Positions 31,201 through 40,817 of a DNA stretch of 64,000 nucleotides are shown one piece after another; the first letter of the stretch is position 1; every line of letters starts with the position of its first letter. Made by a program: the position numbers and the translations under genes. The notes beneath the pieces are model-generated. The model was not told the origin of the DNA. It searched no databases and saw nothing but the letters and a program-made list of their open reading frames with translations. Origin of the DNA: Methylobacterium sp. Leaf123 (lineage in GTDB: Bacteria; Pseudomonadota; Alphaproteobacteria; Rhizobiales; Beijerinckiaceae); contig NZ_LMNS01000004.1 of assembly GCF_001423405.1 (NCBI RefSeq), positions 1-64,000 on the forward strand. The letters are read 5' to 3'.

Positions 31201-33099
31201 TCAGGGGGCGGTCGCGGGCACGTAGGCGCGGATGCCGAGCGGTAGGTCCGCGCCGGGTCGCTGAAACGAATCGGGGGCAACCCGCTGGCGCGCCTCGTCC
31301 CCGGCCGGACGCGGGCCGGCGCTGGCCCGAACGCTCACGGCATCCCACGGACCGGCGATCTCAAACAGCGTCGCCGGCGGCGATGACCCGTCGGCGGAGG
31401 CAGTCGCCCGCGACAGGATCTCGGCTCGGGCCTGGAAGCGGCGGTCGGCCAGGGCGACGCGCCCGTTCAGGGACGCGCCGAGGGTGCGGGAGGCGAGCCT
31501 TCCCTCGACGATCTCGCCGACGCCATCGGCGAACAGCAGGGTCACGGCGGCATGCTCGAAGGGCGTCCGGCCGTTACGCCGGGCCAACGCCCCCGGCGCC
31601 ACCGCGCCGCCGCGATGAACCACGTCGGCGAGGTCGAGCCCGGACAGGGCACCGTCCGCGCTTTCCAGAGCGACCCGGCCCGATACAGAACGGGCCAGGG
31701 CATCGACATCGTGGCCGGCTCCCTCCAGCGCGAGACTGCCCCGCGTCGCCCCGAGCACCCAGCGAGACTGGCCGAGATCGTCGAGCAGGGCACCGAGATC
31801 GAGCCCGTCGAAACTGCCCTGCGCCTTCACGCGGGTGGGGGCCGCCTCGCCCCCGTCGGCGGCGAAGGAAACCCGGCCCTTGACCATACCGCCGCGCACG
31901 TTGGCACGGCCGAGCGACGCCTCGATGCCGTCCTCGCGCACGAGAACGCTGGAGGCGAGATCCGTCAGTTGCACCGGCCCGATCCGGGCATTGCCGGCGG
32001 AGATCCGCAGATCGAGGTCGCCCCCGGTGAAGGGCCGCAGGTCGAGGGACCGGCTGTGCTTGGCCGCATCGTCGGCCCCGCGATCGAAGCCCGTCAGGCG
32101 CAGGAGGCCGGCGAGCAGCGGCGAGAGATTGAGGTTTTCGGCGGCGAGCGTGGCTTGCACCGCGTTGCGTTGCGGGCCGAAGGTGGCCGAGCCGGCCCCT
32201 TCGAGCACGTTCCCGTCGCTTCGCACGGTGACACTCGGAAACTGGATCTGGCCGGAGGCCGCCTCGAAGCTGCCCTCCACGGCGAAATCCTCGACGAAGG
32301 GCGACAGGGCGAGGCCGCCGCCGGTCAGGGCCAGCGTCTTGTGCAGGGATCGGGTCTGGAGGCTGCCGGTGCCCGAGGCCTTGAGGCCGTCGCGCAGGCT
32401 GCCATTGCCTTGTGCGTTCAGTGAACCCGCCGGCCATGTCAGGGCGGCGGTGAACGGGCTCTCGCCGCCGGAGAAGAGCGCGTAGGGCCGCAGTCCCGCC
32501 AGCGTGATCCGGGCGCTGCCGTCGCCCCAGCGCAGTCCCCCATTCACCGCGAGACTCTCGCTCCAGGCCGGCCAGGAGATCGTGAGATCGACGTCGCGGG
32601 CCGTCTGCAGCGTTCCGTCCCGCGGGTCGCGGCCCTTGAGCGCGCAGCGGGCGAGAATGATCCGCCGGGGCCGGTCATCGTCCTCGCCGGCGATGCTGTG
32701 GGTCAGGCGCTCGGCCGCCGCGGACCAGCGGGTATCCCCCGCCTCCTGCGGCAGCAGCAGCTCCGACCCGTCGAGCGTCAGGGAATCGACCTCGACCCGG
32801 CCGGTGAGCAGGGCGGCCAGACCGAGCTGAAGCGACAGGTTCCCGCCTGCGGCCAGCACCGGCCCGGCGGCATCGCCCTCGGTCAGGCGGATATCCTCGA
32901 ACACGATCCGGGGGAGGGGCAGCAGCACGACCTCCGTGCGTCCCCGGGCGGCGAGCGCCACGCCCCATCCCTGCTGCAAGCCGCGGCTGACGAACCGGGC
33001 GGCGCCGGGAGCCTCGATCGACCACGGCAGGCAGGCAGATACCAACCCCGCAGCAACAAGTCCGAGTGCGAGGGCGGAAAGGGTGCGGCGCAGCGACAT
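31201..33099 (-). CDS. AsmA family protein
   Basis: 632 residues. N-terminal signal/anchor (LSALALGLVAAGLVSACLPW), an AsmA N-terminal region with LPRIVFEDIRLTEGD, and a C-terminal AsmA-like repeat region (RVKAQGSFDGLDLGALLDDL; GRVALESADGALSGLDLADVVHRGG). AsmA-like proteins span the periplasm as bridges and are tied to lipid transport and outer-membrane assembly. The gene converges on the D,D-carboxypeptidase gene. Confidence 0.82.
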   Translation of the reverse strand: MSLRRTLSALALGLVAAGLVSACLPWSIEAPGAARFVSRGLQQGWGVALAARGRTEVVLLPLPRIVFEDIRLTEGDAAGPVLAAGGNLSLQLGLAALLTGRVEVDSLTLDGSELLLPQEAGDTRWSAAAERLTHSIAGEDDDRPRRIILARCALKGRDPRDGTLQTARDVDLTISWPAWSESLAVNGGLRWGDGSARITLAGLRPYALFSGGESPFTAALTWPAGSLNAQGNGSLRDGLKASGTGSLQTRSLHKTLALTGGGLALSPFVEDFAVEGSFEAASGQIQFPSVTVRSDGNVLEGAGSATFGPQRNAVQATLAAENLNLSPLLAGLLRLTGFDRGADDAAKHSRSLDLRPFTGGDLDLRISAGNARIGPVQLTDLASSVLVREDGIEASLGRANVRGGMVKGRVSFAADGGEAAPTRVKAQGSFDGLDLGALLDDLGQSRWVLGATRGSLALEGAGHDVDALARSVSGRVALESADGALSGLDLADVVHRGGAVAPGALARRNGRTPFEHAAVTLLFADGVGEIVEGRLASRTLGASLNGRVALADRRFQARAEILSRATASADGSSPPATLFEIAGPWDAVSVRASAGPRPAGDEARQRVAPDSFQRPGADLPLGIRAYVPATAP

Positions 33100-33474
33100 T
33101 GCACTCCGTGGGCGGGCGACGCGGATCGGGTTCGGCCGAACCGCGTCGGCGTGGCGAGCCGTGCGATCCGACTCCTTAGCCGGTTCCCGTTCTTCTGTCT
33201 CGCGACCGGGGGATGACCGGCCCGCAATGCAGTGGACGGGGCGGGCCGACCCGCGATGAGGGATCGGCCGCGGCCTCGCCCGCCGGGCGAGCGGTTACGG
33301 CGCGGGGTTTTTGCATTGCGCGCAAATGCGTCGCCGGTTTGACGGGGCCCGCTTCGCGTTGCACACCCGATCGCCATCGATCGGGAGCGCGGCCGGCCGC
33401 CGATTCTCGGACATTGTATCGTGGCCAACGAATCATGGCCCGCCCTGGCGGAAGACGAGGAAGGGACGCTGTCG
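33100..33474. other. Intergenic stretch upstream of the CoA-transferase genes
   Basis: GC-rich region between the divergent AsmA-like gene and the CoA-transferase subunit A. The promoters of both units should lie here, but no confident box is seen. No gene is supported apart from a possible upstream GTG start for subunit A at 33421. Confidence 0.45.
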
Positions 33475-34212
33475 ATGAAGAAGGTCTACCCGGATCCGAA
33501 GGCGGCGCTCGCCGGCCTCCTGCGCGACGGCATGACGATCATGGCCGGCGGTTTCGGCCTGTGCGGCATCCCGGACGAGCTGATCGACGCGATCCAGGCC
33601 GCGGGCGTGAAGGACCTGACCATCATCTCCAACAATGCCGGCATCGACGGCGTCGGCCTGGGCAAGCTGCTCGACACCCGTCAGGTGAAGAAGATGATCT
33701 CGTCCTATGTCGGCGAGAACAAGGAATTTGCCCGCCAGTATCTTGGCGGCGAACTCGAGATCGAGTTCAACCCGCAGGGCACGCTGGCCGAGCGCATCCG
33801 CGCCGGCGGCGCCGGCATCCCGGCCTTCTTCACCAAGACCGGCGTCGGCACCAAGGTCGCCGAGGGCAAAGAAGTGCGCGAGTTCGACGGCGAAAGCTAC
33901 GTGATGGAGCGCGGGCTGTTCGCGGATCTGGCCATCGTCCATGCCTGGAAGGGCGATACCGAGGGCAACCTCGTCTACCGGAAGACCGCGCGTAACTTCA
34001 ATCCGATGATGGCCACCGCCGCGGAGGTGACGGTCGCGCAGGTCGAGCACCTCGTCGAGCCGGGCGAGATCGACCCCGACCACATCCACACGCCGGGCAT
34101 TTTCATCAGCCGCATCCTCCACGTGCCGGCGCGCGAGAAGCGCATCGAGCAGCGCACCGTGCGCAAGCGCAAGCAGCCGGACGCGGCGGCGGCCGGCGGC
34201 GGCCAGATCTGA
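33475..34212 (+). CDS. scoA: 3-oxoacid CoA-transferase, subunit A
   Basis: 245 residues. CoA-transferase family I alpha subunit: the CoA-binding glycine-rich motif MAGGFGLCGIPDELIDA, SNNAGIDGVGLGKLL, and KTGVGTKVAEGKEVREFDG. With subunit B it moves CoA between succinate or acetate and 3-oxoacids (acetoacetate). ATG 33475 follows GAGGAAGGG; a GTG at 33421 in the same frame is less likely. Its C-terminal tail is basic and Ala/Gly-rich. The unit is followed by subunit B after 107 nt. Confidence 0.92.
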   Translation: MKKVYPDPKAALAGLLRDGMTIMAGGFGLCGIPDELIDAIQAAGVKDLTIISNNAGIDGVGLGKLLDTRQVKKMISSYVGENKEFARQYLGGELEIEFNPQGTLAERIRAGGAGIPAFFTKTGVGTKVAEGKEVREFDGESYVMERGLFADLAIVHAWKGDTEGNLVYRKTARNFNPMMATAAEVTVAQVEHLVEPGEIDPDHIHTPGIFISRILHVPAREKRIEQRTVRKRKQPDAAAAGGGQI

Positions 34213-34319
34213 TTCGACCATCGGCCGAGAGGCTATGAGCGCGACGGCGCGTCGCCGCCCCTGCGGCGGACGGCGCATCGTCGCTCCGAGGATGCGCCAA
34301 ACGAGGGAACGTCAAGACA

Positions 34320-34979
34320 ATGGCCTGGACCCGTGAGCAGATGGCGGAGCGCGCCGCCCGGGAGCTGGAAGACGGCTTCTACGTGAATCTCGGCATCGGC
34401 ATTCCGACGCTGGTGTCGAACTACATCCCCGAGGGCATGTCGGTGCAGTTGCAATCCGAGAACGGCATGCTCGGCATGGGGCCGTTCCCCTACGAGGGCG
34501 AGGAAGATCCCGACCTCATCAATGCCGGCAAGCAGACGATCACCGCGTTGCCGACCACGAGCTACTTCTCCTCGGCCGACTCGTTCGGAATGATCCGCGG
34601 CGGGCATATCGACCTGTCGATCCTCGGCGCGATGCAGGTGGCCCAGAACGGCGACCTCGCCAACTGGATGATCCCCGGCAAGATGGTGAAGGGGATGGGC
34701 GGGGCGATGGACCTCGTGGCCGGCGTCAAGAAAGTCGTCGTGGTGATGGAGCACGTCGCCAAGGGCAAGGACGGTTCGGAGTCGCCCAAGCTCCTGAAGG
34801 CCTGCGACCTGCCTCTGACCGGCACCGCCGTGGTCGACATGGTCATCACCGATCTGGGCGTCTTCACCATCGACAAGAAGGGCGATGGCGGGATGACCCT
34901 GGTCGAACTCGCCGACGGCGTCACCGAGGATGAGATCCGCGCCAAGACCGAAGGGGAATTCACCGTCGCGCTGAACTGA
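34320..34979 (+). CDS. scoB: 3-oxoacid CoA-transferase, subunit B
   Basis: 219 residues. Family I beta subunit: [17 protein letters not shown], the catalytic glutamate at residue 47 in [12 protein letters not shown], and [14 protein letters not shown]. It completes the heteromeric enzyme encoded by the gene just upstream. The 107-nt gap between them contains GC-rich imperfect inverted repeats that may form secondary structure in the mRNA. In Methylobacterium such an enzyme would feed acetoacetate from polyhydroxybutyrate breakdown; that context is inference. Confidence 0.93.
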   Translation: MAWTREQMAERAARELEDGFYVNLGIGIPTLVSNYIPEGMSVQLQSENGMLGMGPFPYEGEEDPDLINAGKQTITALPTTSYFSSADSFGMIRGGHIDLSILGAMQVAQNGDLANWMIPGKMVKGMGGAMDLVAGVKKVVVVMEHVAKGKDGSESPKLLKACDLPLTGTAVVDMVITDLGVFTIDKKGDGGMTLVELADGVTEDEIRAKTEGEFTVALN

Positions 34980-35150
34980 GCGGCAGGGGCTGGCAGGGAA
35001 GGCGGCCCGTTTCGGGACGCCTTCCGCGCCCCTCGGACGGGCATGGCTAAGCAGGCATTAATCGGGATCGTCGAAAGCTTCGCATCGACCGGACGGCGCC
35101 GTGAGAGCGCGCCGGTCGGGGAGCTTTCCGCGATACGAAGGTACCTGTGT

Positions 35151-35558
35151 ATGCGTAGCGTTCCGGGAACGGACAACGTCATCCCCTTCCGTCGGCCTGC
35201 GGCCGCACGGCAGGGCGCCATCAATGCGGCATTCGGAGCGGGCGAGCCTCCCCGCAGCCGGTCGAGGAGCGACCAGCGCAGCCTGATGGATGCGGTCTAT
35301 GCCACGGGCAGCCTGCGGGTTCCGGCGGGCGACCGCGAGACCAAGCTCATTGCCTCGCGTCTGCAGGTCTACGGCTTCCTGACGATCGAGGAGATGGGCG
35401 AGGACGGCGCGCTGCGCCGCCTGCGCCCCTCCGAGGCGATCCGTGCTCGCTCCGAGCGGCCGTGGCGTCTGTCGAAGGCGAGCTACGGCGCGAACCTCGC
35501 GGTGACGATCCCCACCGTCGACGACTTCCTGTTCGAGCCGGCCGGCATGCCGGCCTGA
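35151..35558 (+). CDS. Hypothetical protein
   Basis: 135 residues from ATG 35151, preceded by AAGG. Polar, no signal peptide. Contains an SDQRSLMDAVYATGSLRVPA segment and an IEEMGEDGALRRLRPSEAI segment. No family recognised. The frame stays open to 35043, but nothing supports a longer protein. Confidence 0.55.
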   Translation: MRSVPGTDNVIPFRRPAAARQGAINAAFGAGEPPRSRSRSDQRSLMDAVYATGSLRVPAGDRETKLIASRLQVYGFLTIEEMGEDGALRRLRPSEAIRARSERPWRLSKASYGANLAVTIPTVDDFLFEPAGMPA

Positions 35559-35680
35559 TTTCACCCTCGCTGGACGCGCGCCACCCGCGCGCGTCCGCGT
35601 TGACCGGCCGGGCCGGCACCGCCGACAGCATCATCGTTTCGAAAGCCGGTAGCCACCTTTCCGGATGATGCTCTAGAAGC

Positions 35681-36055
35681 ATGGCCATGCGCGAGCGCCC
35701 GCACCGATCCGTGCACGGCCGTGCGATCATCGGGGTGATCGCGCTCTACGCGCTTGTCTTCCAAGCCTTCCTGACGGTTCTCGCGCCCACCCTGCCGCGC
35801 TTTGACGGCAGCGTCCTCTGCGCCGAACATCTTGCCCCCTCCGGCACGCCGGCCGACGACGAGCCGTCTTGCGGCCATCACGCCTGCTGCACGCAGGTCC
35901 AGGCGGTCCATCTCCTGTCGCCGACGCAGGCCGCCTCCGCCCTCGCGATCTGGCCGCCGCGCGCCGCCCCCGTCCCGTGGCGCGCCGCCGGGACGATTCG
36001 CGCCCGTGCACCGCCCGACCAGGGCACCAGTCCCCGAGGTCCGCCCGCCGCCTGA
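35681..36055 (+). CDS. DUF2946-like small membrane protein
   Basis: 124 residues. One membrane segment (AIIGVIALYALVFQAFLTVLA, about residues 15-35) and a Cys/His patch (LCAEH, CGHHACC), then a Pro-rich tail. This layout resembles DUF2946 proteins, which often lie next to TonB receptors for metals. It is the first gene of a rightward unit with a PepSY protein and a TonB receptor, so it may handle metal in the periplasm. The family assignment is tentative. Confidence 0.6.
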   Translation: MAMRERPHRSVHGRAIIGVIALYALVFQAFLTVLAPTLPRFDGSVLCAEHLAPSGTPADDEPSCGHHACCTQVQAVHLLSPTQAASALAIWPPRAAPVPWRAAGTIRARAPPDQGTSPRGPPAA

Positions 36056-36094
36056 GACGATCGCCCCGATCCCTCAGACGCGGATTTCGAACCC

Positions 36095-37462
36095 ATGCCT
36101 CCCACCCTGTCGGGCACCGCCGGCTTCACCGCGGCGGCCCTGCGCGTCTCGCGTGATGCGGTCTATCGTGCCGTCTGGCGCTGGCACTTCTATGCTGGCC
36201 TGCTCTGCCTGCCATTCCTGGTCCTGCTCTCGACCACCGGCGCGCTCTACCTGTTCAAGACCGAGATCAACGCGAACGTGTTCGCCCACCGCATGGTGGT
36301 CGCGCCCTCGGACCGCCCTCCGCTCGGGCCCGACCGCCTGATCTTCAACGCCATGCAGGCGGTGCCGGACGGCAACCCGCTCTCCTACACCGAGCCCGCC
36401 GGTCCGACGGCCTCGGCCCTTGTCACCCTGGCCGAGGGCGGGGCCAAGATCCTCGTCTACCTCGACCCCTACACGGGCGACGTTCTCGATCGGGTCGCCG
36501 CGGATCGCGAGTTCTTCGGGATCGTGCGCGGCCTGCACAGCCTCACCCTGTTCGGGACGGCGGCGAACGCCCTCATCGAGATCATCGCCGGGTTCGCGAT
36601 CATCCTTGTCGTGACCGGCGCCTATCTCTGGTGGCCGCGAGGCCAAGCGCCTGCCGTGAGCCTGCGCGCGACGCCGCGACGCCGGGTCTGGTGGCGCGAT
36701 CTTCACGCCACCACCGGCTTGTTCGCGGGAGCGGGCCTGCTGTTTCTCGCACTCACCGGCCTGCCCTGGTCGGTCTGGTGGGGGCAGGAGTTGCGGGCGT
36801 GGTCGAACCGGGCCGGGCTCGGCCAACCGACCCAGCTCTGGGCCGGCAAGGCCGTCTCCACCGTGCCGATGGGCGCGCGGCTGGACAGCGCCGGCTGGGC
36901 GCTCGAAGACGCAAAGATGCCGCGCTCGGCCCCATCCGGCACGCCCACCCTCGGCATCGACCGCGCAGTCGCGACCCTGCGCGACATGGCTCTGCCCGGC
37001 GGCTTCGAACTGGCACTGCCGCTGGGCGAGACCGGCGTCTACGCCGCCTCCGCCTATCCCCGCGACGTCACGAGCCAACGCATGGTCTCCCTGGACCGCT
37101 ATAGCGGGCAGCCGATCCTCGACGTGCGCTTCGTCGATCTCGGCCCCGTGGCGCGGGCGATCCAGTACGGGATCGGCATCCACAAGGGTGAGTTCTGGGG
37201 GCGGGCGAACCAGCTCGCCATGCTCGCCTTCTGCCTCGCGACGATCCTGCTCTCGGTCACCGCCGCGGTGATGTGGTGGAAGCGCCGCCCGGCCGGACGC
37301 CTGGGCACGCCGCCCTGGCCGCGGGACCGGCGCGTCGTCGCCACCGTCACCGGCCTGATGCTCGGCCTCGGCGCCCTGTTTCCCCTGACCGGCCTCGCAA
37401 TCCTGGCCCTTCTCGGCCTCGACCTTGCCACCCAAGGCCTGCGCTCCGCCGCGCGCACCTGA
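36095..37462 (+). CDS. PepSY-associated transmembrane protein (PiuB-like)
   Basis: 455 residues with at least four membrane segments. The N-terminal WRWHFYAGLLCLPFLVLLS is the hallmark of PepSY-TM proteins; other segments include LIEIIAGFAIILVVTGAYLW, LFAGAGLLFLALTGLPW and AMLAFCLATILLSVTAAVMW. Family members next to TonB receptors are thought to act as inner-membrane ferric-siderophore reductases. Here the gene lies between the DUF2946-like gene and a TonB receptor, spaced 39 and 60 nt. Confidence 0.88.
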   Translation: MPPTLSGTAGFTAAALRVSRDAVYRAVWRWHFYAGLLCLPFLVLLSTTGALYLFKTEINANVFAHRMVVAPSDRPPLGPDRLIFNAMQAVPDGNPLSYTEPAGPTASALVTLAEGGAKILVYLDPYTGDVLDRVAADREFFGIVRGLHSLTLFGTAANALIEIIAGFAIILVVTGAYLWWPRGQAPAVSLRATPRRRVWWRDLHATTGLFAGAGLLFLALTGLPWSVWWGQELRAWSNRAGLGQPTQLWAGKAVSTVPMGARLDSAGWALEDAKMPRSAPSGTPTLGIDRAVATLRDMALPGGFELALPLGETGVYAASAYPRDVTSQRMVSLDRYSGQPILDVRFVDLGPVARAIQYGIGIHKGEFWGRANQLAMLAFCLATILLSVTAAVMWWKRRPAGRLGTPPWPRDRRVVATVTGLMLGLGALFPLTGLAILALLGLDLATQGLRSAART

Positions 37463-37522
37463 CGCCTGCCCGTCGCGGGCCCCTGCGGCCCGCCCCGCTC
37501 TCTCGTCGCCACGAGCCGCCCC

Positions 37523-39853
37523 ATGCGTTCCCACCCCGCCGCGCGCCGAGCCGCCTGGCTCCTCGCCGCCGCGCCGCTGGCCCTGTCGGGGGCGGCCGCG
37601 GCCCAGGCCGTCGGCGAGTCCGTCACCCTGGAGGAACTCGCCGTCACCGGTGAGGGCGCGCCGCAAAACCAAGCGGCGGCCGGGGCCGGTGCGTCGGGCT
37701 TCGGCGTCTCAGGCCCGCCGGGCGCGGCCCCCCTCGTCATCGAGCGCCCGACCGGGCAAGTCGTCACCGCCATCGGGCGCGAGGGGACGATCGCCAACCG
37801 CCCCGCCACCTCCATCGGCACGGTGCTGCTCGACAGCCCCGGCGTGACCCTGCGCCAGGGCAATGGCGGACGCGACGTGGTGATCTCGATCCGCGGCAAC
37901 AACGCCCGCGCCACCGGCGTCACCCGCAACATGGTGGTGCTGGAGGACGGCTTCCCCGTCACCCAGCCGGACGGCGCCTCGCGTTTCGATCTGGTCGATC
38001 CCCGGGCCTATTCGCACATCGACGTGTTCCGCGGGCCGCAATCGGCCCTGTTCGGCAATTTCGCCACCGGCGGCGCCCTGGCCTTCCGCACCCGCGCCGG
38101 CCGCGAAATCAATGGCTACGAGATCGGCGTCGATGCCGGGAGCTTCGGCTACCTCAGCAACTATTTCAGCGTCGGCGGCGTGAGCGGCCCGTTCGAGATC
38201 AGCCTGTTCGCGAGCGACGTGCGCGCCAACGGCTATCAGGGCCATTCCTCCTACGACACCCAGACGATCAACCTGCTCGCGAGCTATACGCCAAGCCCCG
38301 ACAACCGCTTCACCCTCAAGGTCATCAACAACGAGGTCACGACCAACCTTCCCGCCCGGTCCTCGCTCGACCAGTTCCGCATCAACCCGTACCAGCGCGG
38401 CTGCGACGCGGCGGCGACGGCTGCCCCCGGATGCACCACCCTCGGCCTCCTAGCGAACGGCGCCTTCGGCCCGCGGGTGCCGGTGACGGCAAGCGAGGGC
38501 GCGTTCCGCCGCAACGACCGGCGCACGATCATCGCCGGGCGCTGGGAGCACGATATCGACGCGCAGACCGCGTGGCGGGTGCAGGTCGGCTTCGATGAGC
38601 GCAACTACAACCAGCCATTCTACACGACCGCGGGACGCGGCAGCCTACCCTCTTACTTCGTGCAGACCGACCTGACCCGCCGCGGCGCGCTGTTCGGCCT
38701 GCCGGCCGTCGGCAGCGTGGCGCTCGCCTACAGCGCGGTCGATATCGGGACATCCGTCTACAACCGTGCGCCCTTTGGCGGCGCCCGCCTCGGCGCCGTG
38801 ATCGGATTGCAGGAGGCGCTGCAATCGAATCTCGGCGGACGCGCACGGCTCGAACTCGAACTCGCACCGCAATGGACGGCGGTGGCCGGCCTCGGCGCAG
38901 AGGAATCAAGCATCGTCGGGCGCAACCGCACCTTCGCGACGACGGCTGCCGGCACCGCATCGAACCTGGCGCAGGCCGACCGCCGCTTCCTCAACGTCGC
39001 GCCGGAGTTGGCCCTGGTCTACCGGCCGGATCCCGACTGGGCCCTGCGCGGCCGGGTGGCCACGGGCTACGCGACGCCGTCCTTCTCGAGCATGTTCGTG
39101 AACGCGACCGGCCTGCCGGGCAACAACACCGACCTGAAGACGCAGGAGAATCTCGGCTTCGATCTCGGCACCGATGTCATGCCCTTCGAAGGGATGCGGC
39201 TCAGCTTCACCGGCTTCTACGAGTTCTTCCGCAACGAGTTCGTCACGCAGTCACCGGGGGCGGGCCTGTTGAACTACACCTTCAACGCGCCGGCTTCCGA
39301 GCATCGCGGCATTGAGGTCGGCGCCGATTGGGCCTTCGCTCCGGGCTGGCGCGGAGTGCTGGCCTACACCTTCGACGATCAGGTCTACACCGATTACGTC
39401 GAGCAGCTCAGCGCCGCCGCGCTCACCGCCCGCTTCGACCGGGCCGGCAACCGCATTCCCGGCGTGCCGGCGCATCAGCTTCTCGCACGGATCGGCTACG
39501 ACGTGCCGGCCGGCGCGTTGGCTGGGCTCGGCGGCTTCGCCGAGGTGGTGGCCCAGGACGGCTACTTCATCGACAACGCCAATTTCGTGAAGGTGCCGGG
39601 CTTCGCGATCCTGAACCTCAACATCCACTACGCGGCCCTGCTGCCGAACGGCTACGCCCGGCGGATCGACCTGTACGGCGAGCTGCGCAACGTGCTCGAT
39701 ACGACCTATGTCGGCTCGGCCAACCCGCTGGCGAACACGCTCAACGCGGCAACGGGCGCCCAGAATGGCCGCGCTACGCTCGCCGGCACGACGGGCTCGA
39801 TCTTCGCCGGCCCGCCGCGGACCTTCGTGGCGGGGATGAAGCTGTCGTTCTGA
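37523..39853 (+). CDS. TonB-dependent outer-membrane receptor
   Basis: 776 residues. Signal peptide (RAAWLLAAAPLALSGAAAAQA), a TonB-box-like SVTLEELAVTG near residue 35, and a plug domain with GTVLLDSPGVTLRQGNGGRD and DVFRGPQSALFGNFATGGAL (about residues 95-190). The remainder is a 22-stranded barrel rich in aromatic residues that ends in SF, as required for barrel insertion. It imports a metal chelate or cofactor; the ligand is not known. It is the third gene of the rightward unit and faces an ABC importer operon on the other strand. Confidence 0.93.
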   Translation: MRSHPAARRAAWLLAAAPLALSGAAAAQAVGESVTLEELAVTGEGAPQNQAAAGAGASGFGVSGPPGAAPLVIERPTGQVVTAIGREGTIANRPATSIGTVLLDSPGVTLRQGNGGRDVVISIRGNNARATGVTRNMVVLEDGFPVTQPDGASRFDLVDPRAYSHIDVFRGPQSALFGNFATGGALAFRTRAGREINGYEIGVDAGSFGYLSNYFSVGGVSGPFEISLFASDVRANGYQGHSSYDTQTINLLASYTPSPDNRFTLKVINNEVTTNLPARSSLDQFRINPYQRGCDAAATAAPGCTTLGLLANGAFGPRVPVTASEGAFRRNDRRTIIAGRWEHDIDAQTAWRVQVGFDERNYNQPFYTTAGRGSLPSYFVQTDLTRRGALFGLPAVGSVALAYSAVDIGTSVYNRAPFGGARLGAVIGLQEALQSNLGGRARLELELAPQWTAVAGLGAEESSIVGRNRTFATTAAGTASNLAQADRRFLNVAPELALVYRPDPDWALRGRVATGYATPSFSSMFVNATGLPGNNTDLKTQENLGFDLGTDVMPFEGMRLSFTGFYEFFRNEFVTQSPGAGLLNYTFNAPASEHRGIEVGADWAFAPGWRGVLAYTFDDQVYTDYVEQLSAAALTARFDRAGNRIPGVPAHQLLARIGYDVPAGALAGLGGFAEVVAQDGYFIDNANFVKVPGFAILNLNIHYAALLPNGYARRIDLYGELRNVLDTTYVGSANPLANTLNAATGAQNGRATLAGTTGSIFAGPPRTFVAGMKLSF

Positions 39854-39893
39854 CGGGCCGACGACCGGCGCGGGGCCTGAACCGGGAGCGGCC

Positions 39894-40817
39894 TCAGGCC
39901 TGCGCGTCGCCATCCTCGCCGCGCAGGAAGCGCGCCTGGAGATCGGCGGCGCGGCGGACCGATTGCGCGTGTCTGGGCGAGACGGGTTCCAGCGGGGCCA
40001 GCCCCCGCTTGATCGCCAGGAGGCCGGGGTCGCCCCAGCGCTCGAGCAGGCTCTGGAAGGCGGCGTGGCGGGTGGGATCGAAGGGAATGCGGCGGCCCAT
40101 CCCGTCCTTGTAGGGGTGGGGCGGGTGAAGCCCGCCGCAGGGCACGAAGCCGTCGGGAATCGGCGTCGTCGCCGCGTGGGTGCGCCCGGCCCGCAGCAGC
40201 TTCGGCAGAACGTGGGTGTGCGGTCCCTCCGGGCTGATTTCGCCGGGACCGGGGATCGGCGCGAAGACCTCGATCCGCCCGATGCGGGCGCAGAAGATCC
40301 GGTGCGGGCTCATCGCCACGAGGCGCGGGCCGATCGGGTTGTCGGTAGCGAAGGCCGGCTTTCCGACACCCGAGCGAAGGCAGGCGAGGACGTCCGGGTC
40401 GCTCGTGCGCACGCAGGCATCGACAGCCCGCAGCCCGAGCCCGAGATCGAACAGGATCGCCGCGCGGTCCTGCTCCCGTGCCGCCTCCCGGTCGGGACCG
40501 AGTTCGGTAACGATCGTTCGCCCGCTCATGGCGCAGGCGGAGTCGGGCAGGCACAGGGCCACCGAGTGGTTGTAGCCTCCGGAGAATCCGGTCTCGTAGG
40601 CGACGGGCCTGAGGCTGGGGCTGAGCGTCAGCGCGATAGCGCCGCGATCGGTGGCGAGGCCCATCCGCGCGTCCGGCAAGGGCCGCACCGGCTCGTCCGC
40701 GTCGCGCAAGAACTCGGCGATGGCGCCGAAGCTGCCGAGGCTCCAGGCGGTGCCGGCGTCGTTCAGTGCCGCACGCAGCAGAGCTTCGACCTCAGCGGGG
40801 GCGGGGGTCGGCGGCAT
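39894..40817 (-). CDS. Unknown protein co-transcribed with the metal-chelate ABC genes
   Basis: 307 residues from ATG 40817, overlapping the end of the ABC ATPase gene by 26 bp. No family recognised with confidence and no signal peptide, so it is probably cytoplasmic. The C-terminal half has a His-containing stretch: GPHTH (His200, His202), THAAT (His214), C227 and GLHPPHPYKDG (His231, His234), which could bind a metal. Its place as the last gene of an ABC metal-chelate operon suggests work on the imported ligand, such as release or chaperoning; that is inference. Confidence 0.65.
   Translation of the reverse strand: MPPTPAPAEVEALLRAALNDAGTAWSLGSFGAIAEFLRDADEPVRPLPDARMGLATDRGAIALTLSPSLRPVAYETGFSGGYNHSVALCLPDSACAMSGRTIVTELGPDREAAREQDRAAILFDLGLGLRAVDACVRTSDPDVLACLRSGVGKPAFATDNPIGPRLVAMSPHRIFCARIGRIEVFAPIPGPGEISPEGPHTHVLPKLLRAGRTHAATTPIPDGFVPCGGLHPPHPYKDGMGRRIPFDPTRHAAFQSLLERWGDPGLLAIKRGLAPLEPVSPRHAQSVRRAADLQARFLRGEDGDAQA

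Noticed and set aside
33421..33474. Longer N-terminus for the CoA-transferase subunit A from GTG 33421
   Set aside because: The extra 18 residues are atypical for the family, and the MKKVYPDP start is the common one.
34303..34319. GGAAC just before the CoA-transferase subunit B start as a stress promoter
   Set aside because: The box is 15 nt from the start codon, so a -10 element and leader would fall inside the gene; no CGTT at the right distance.
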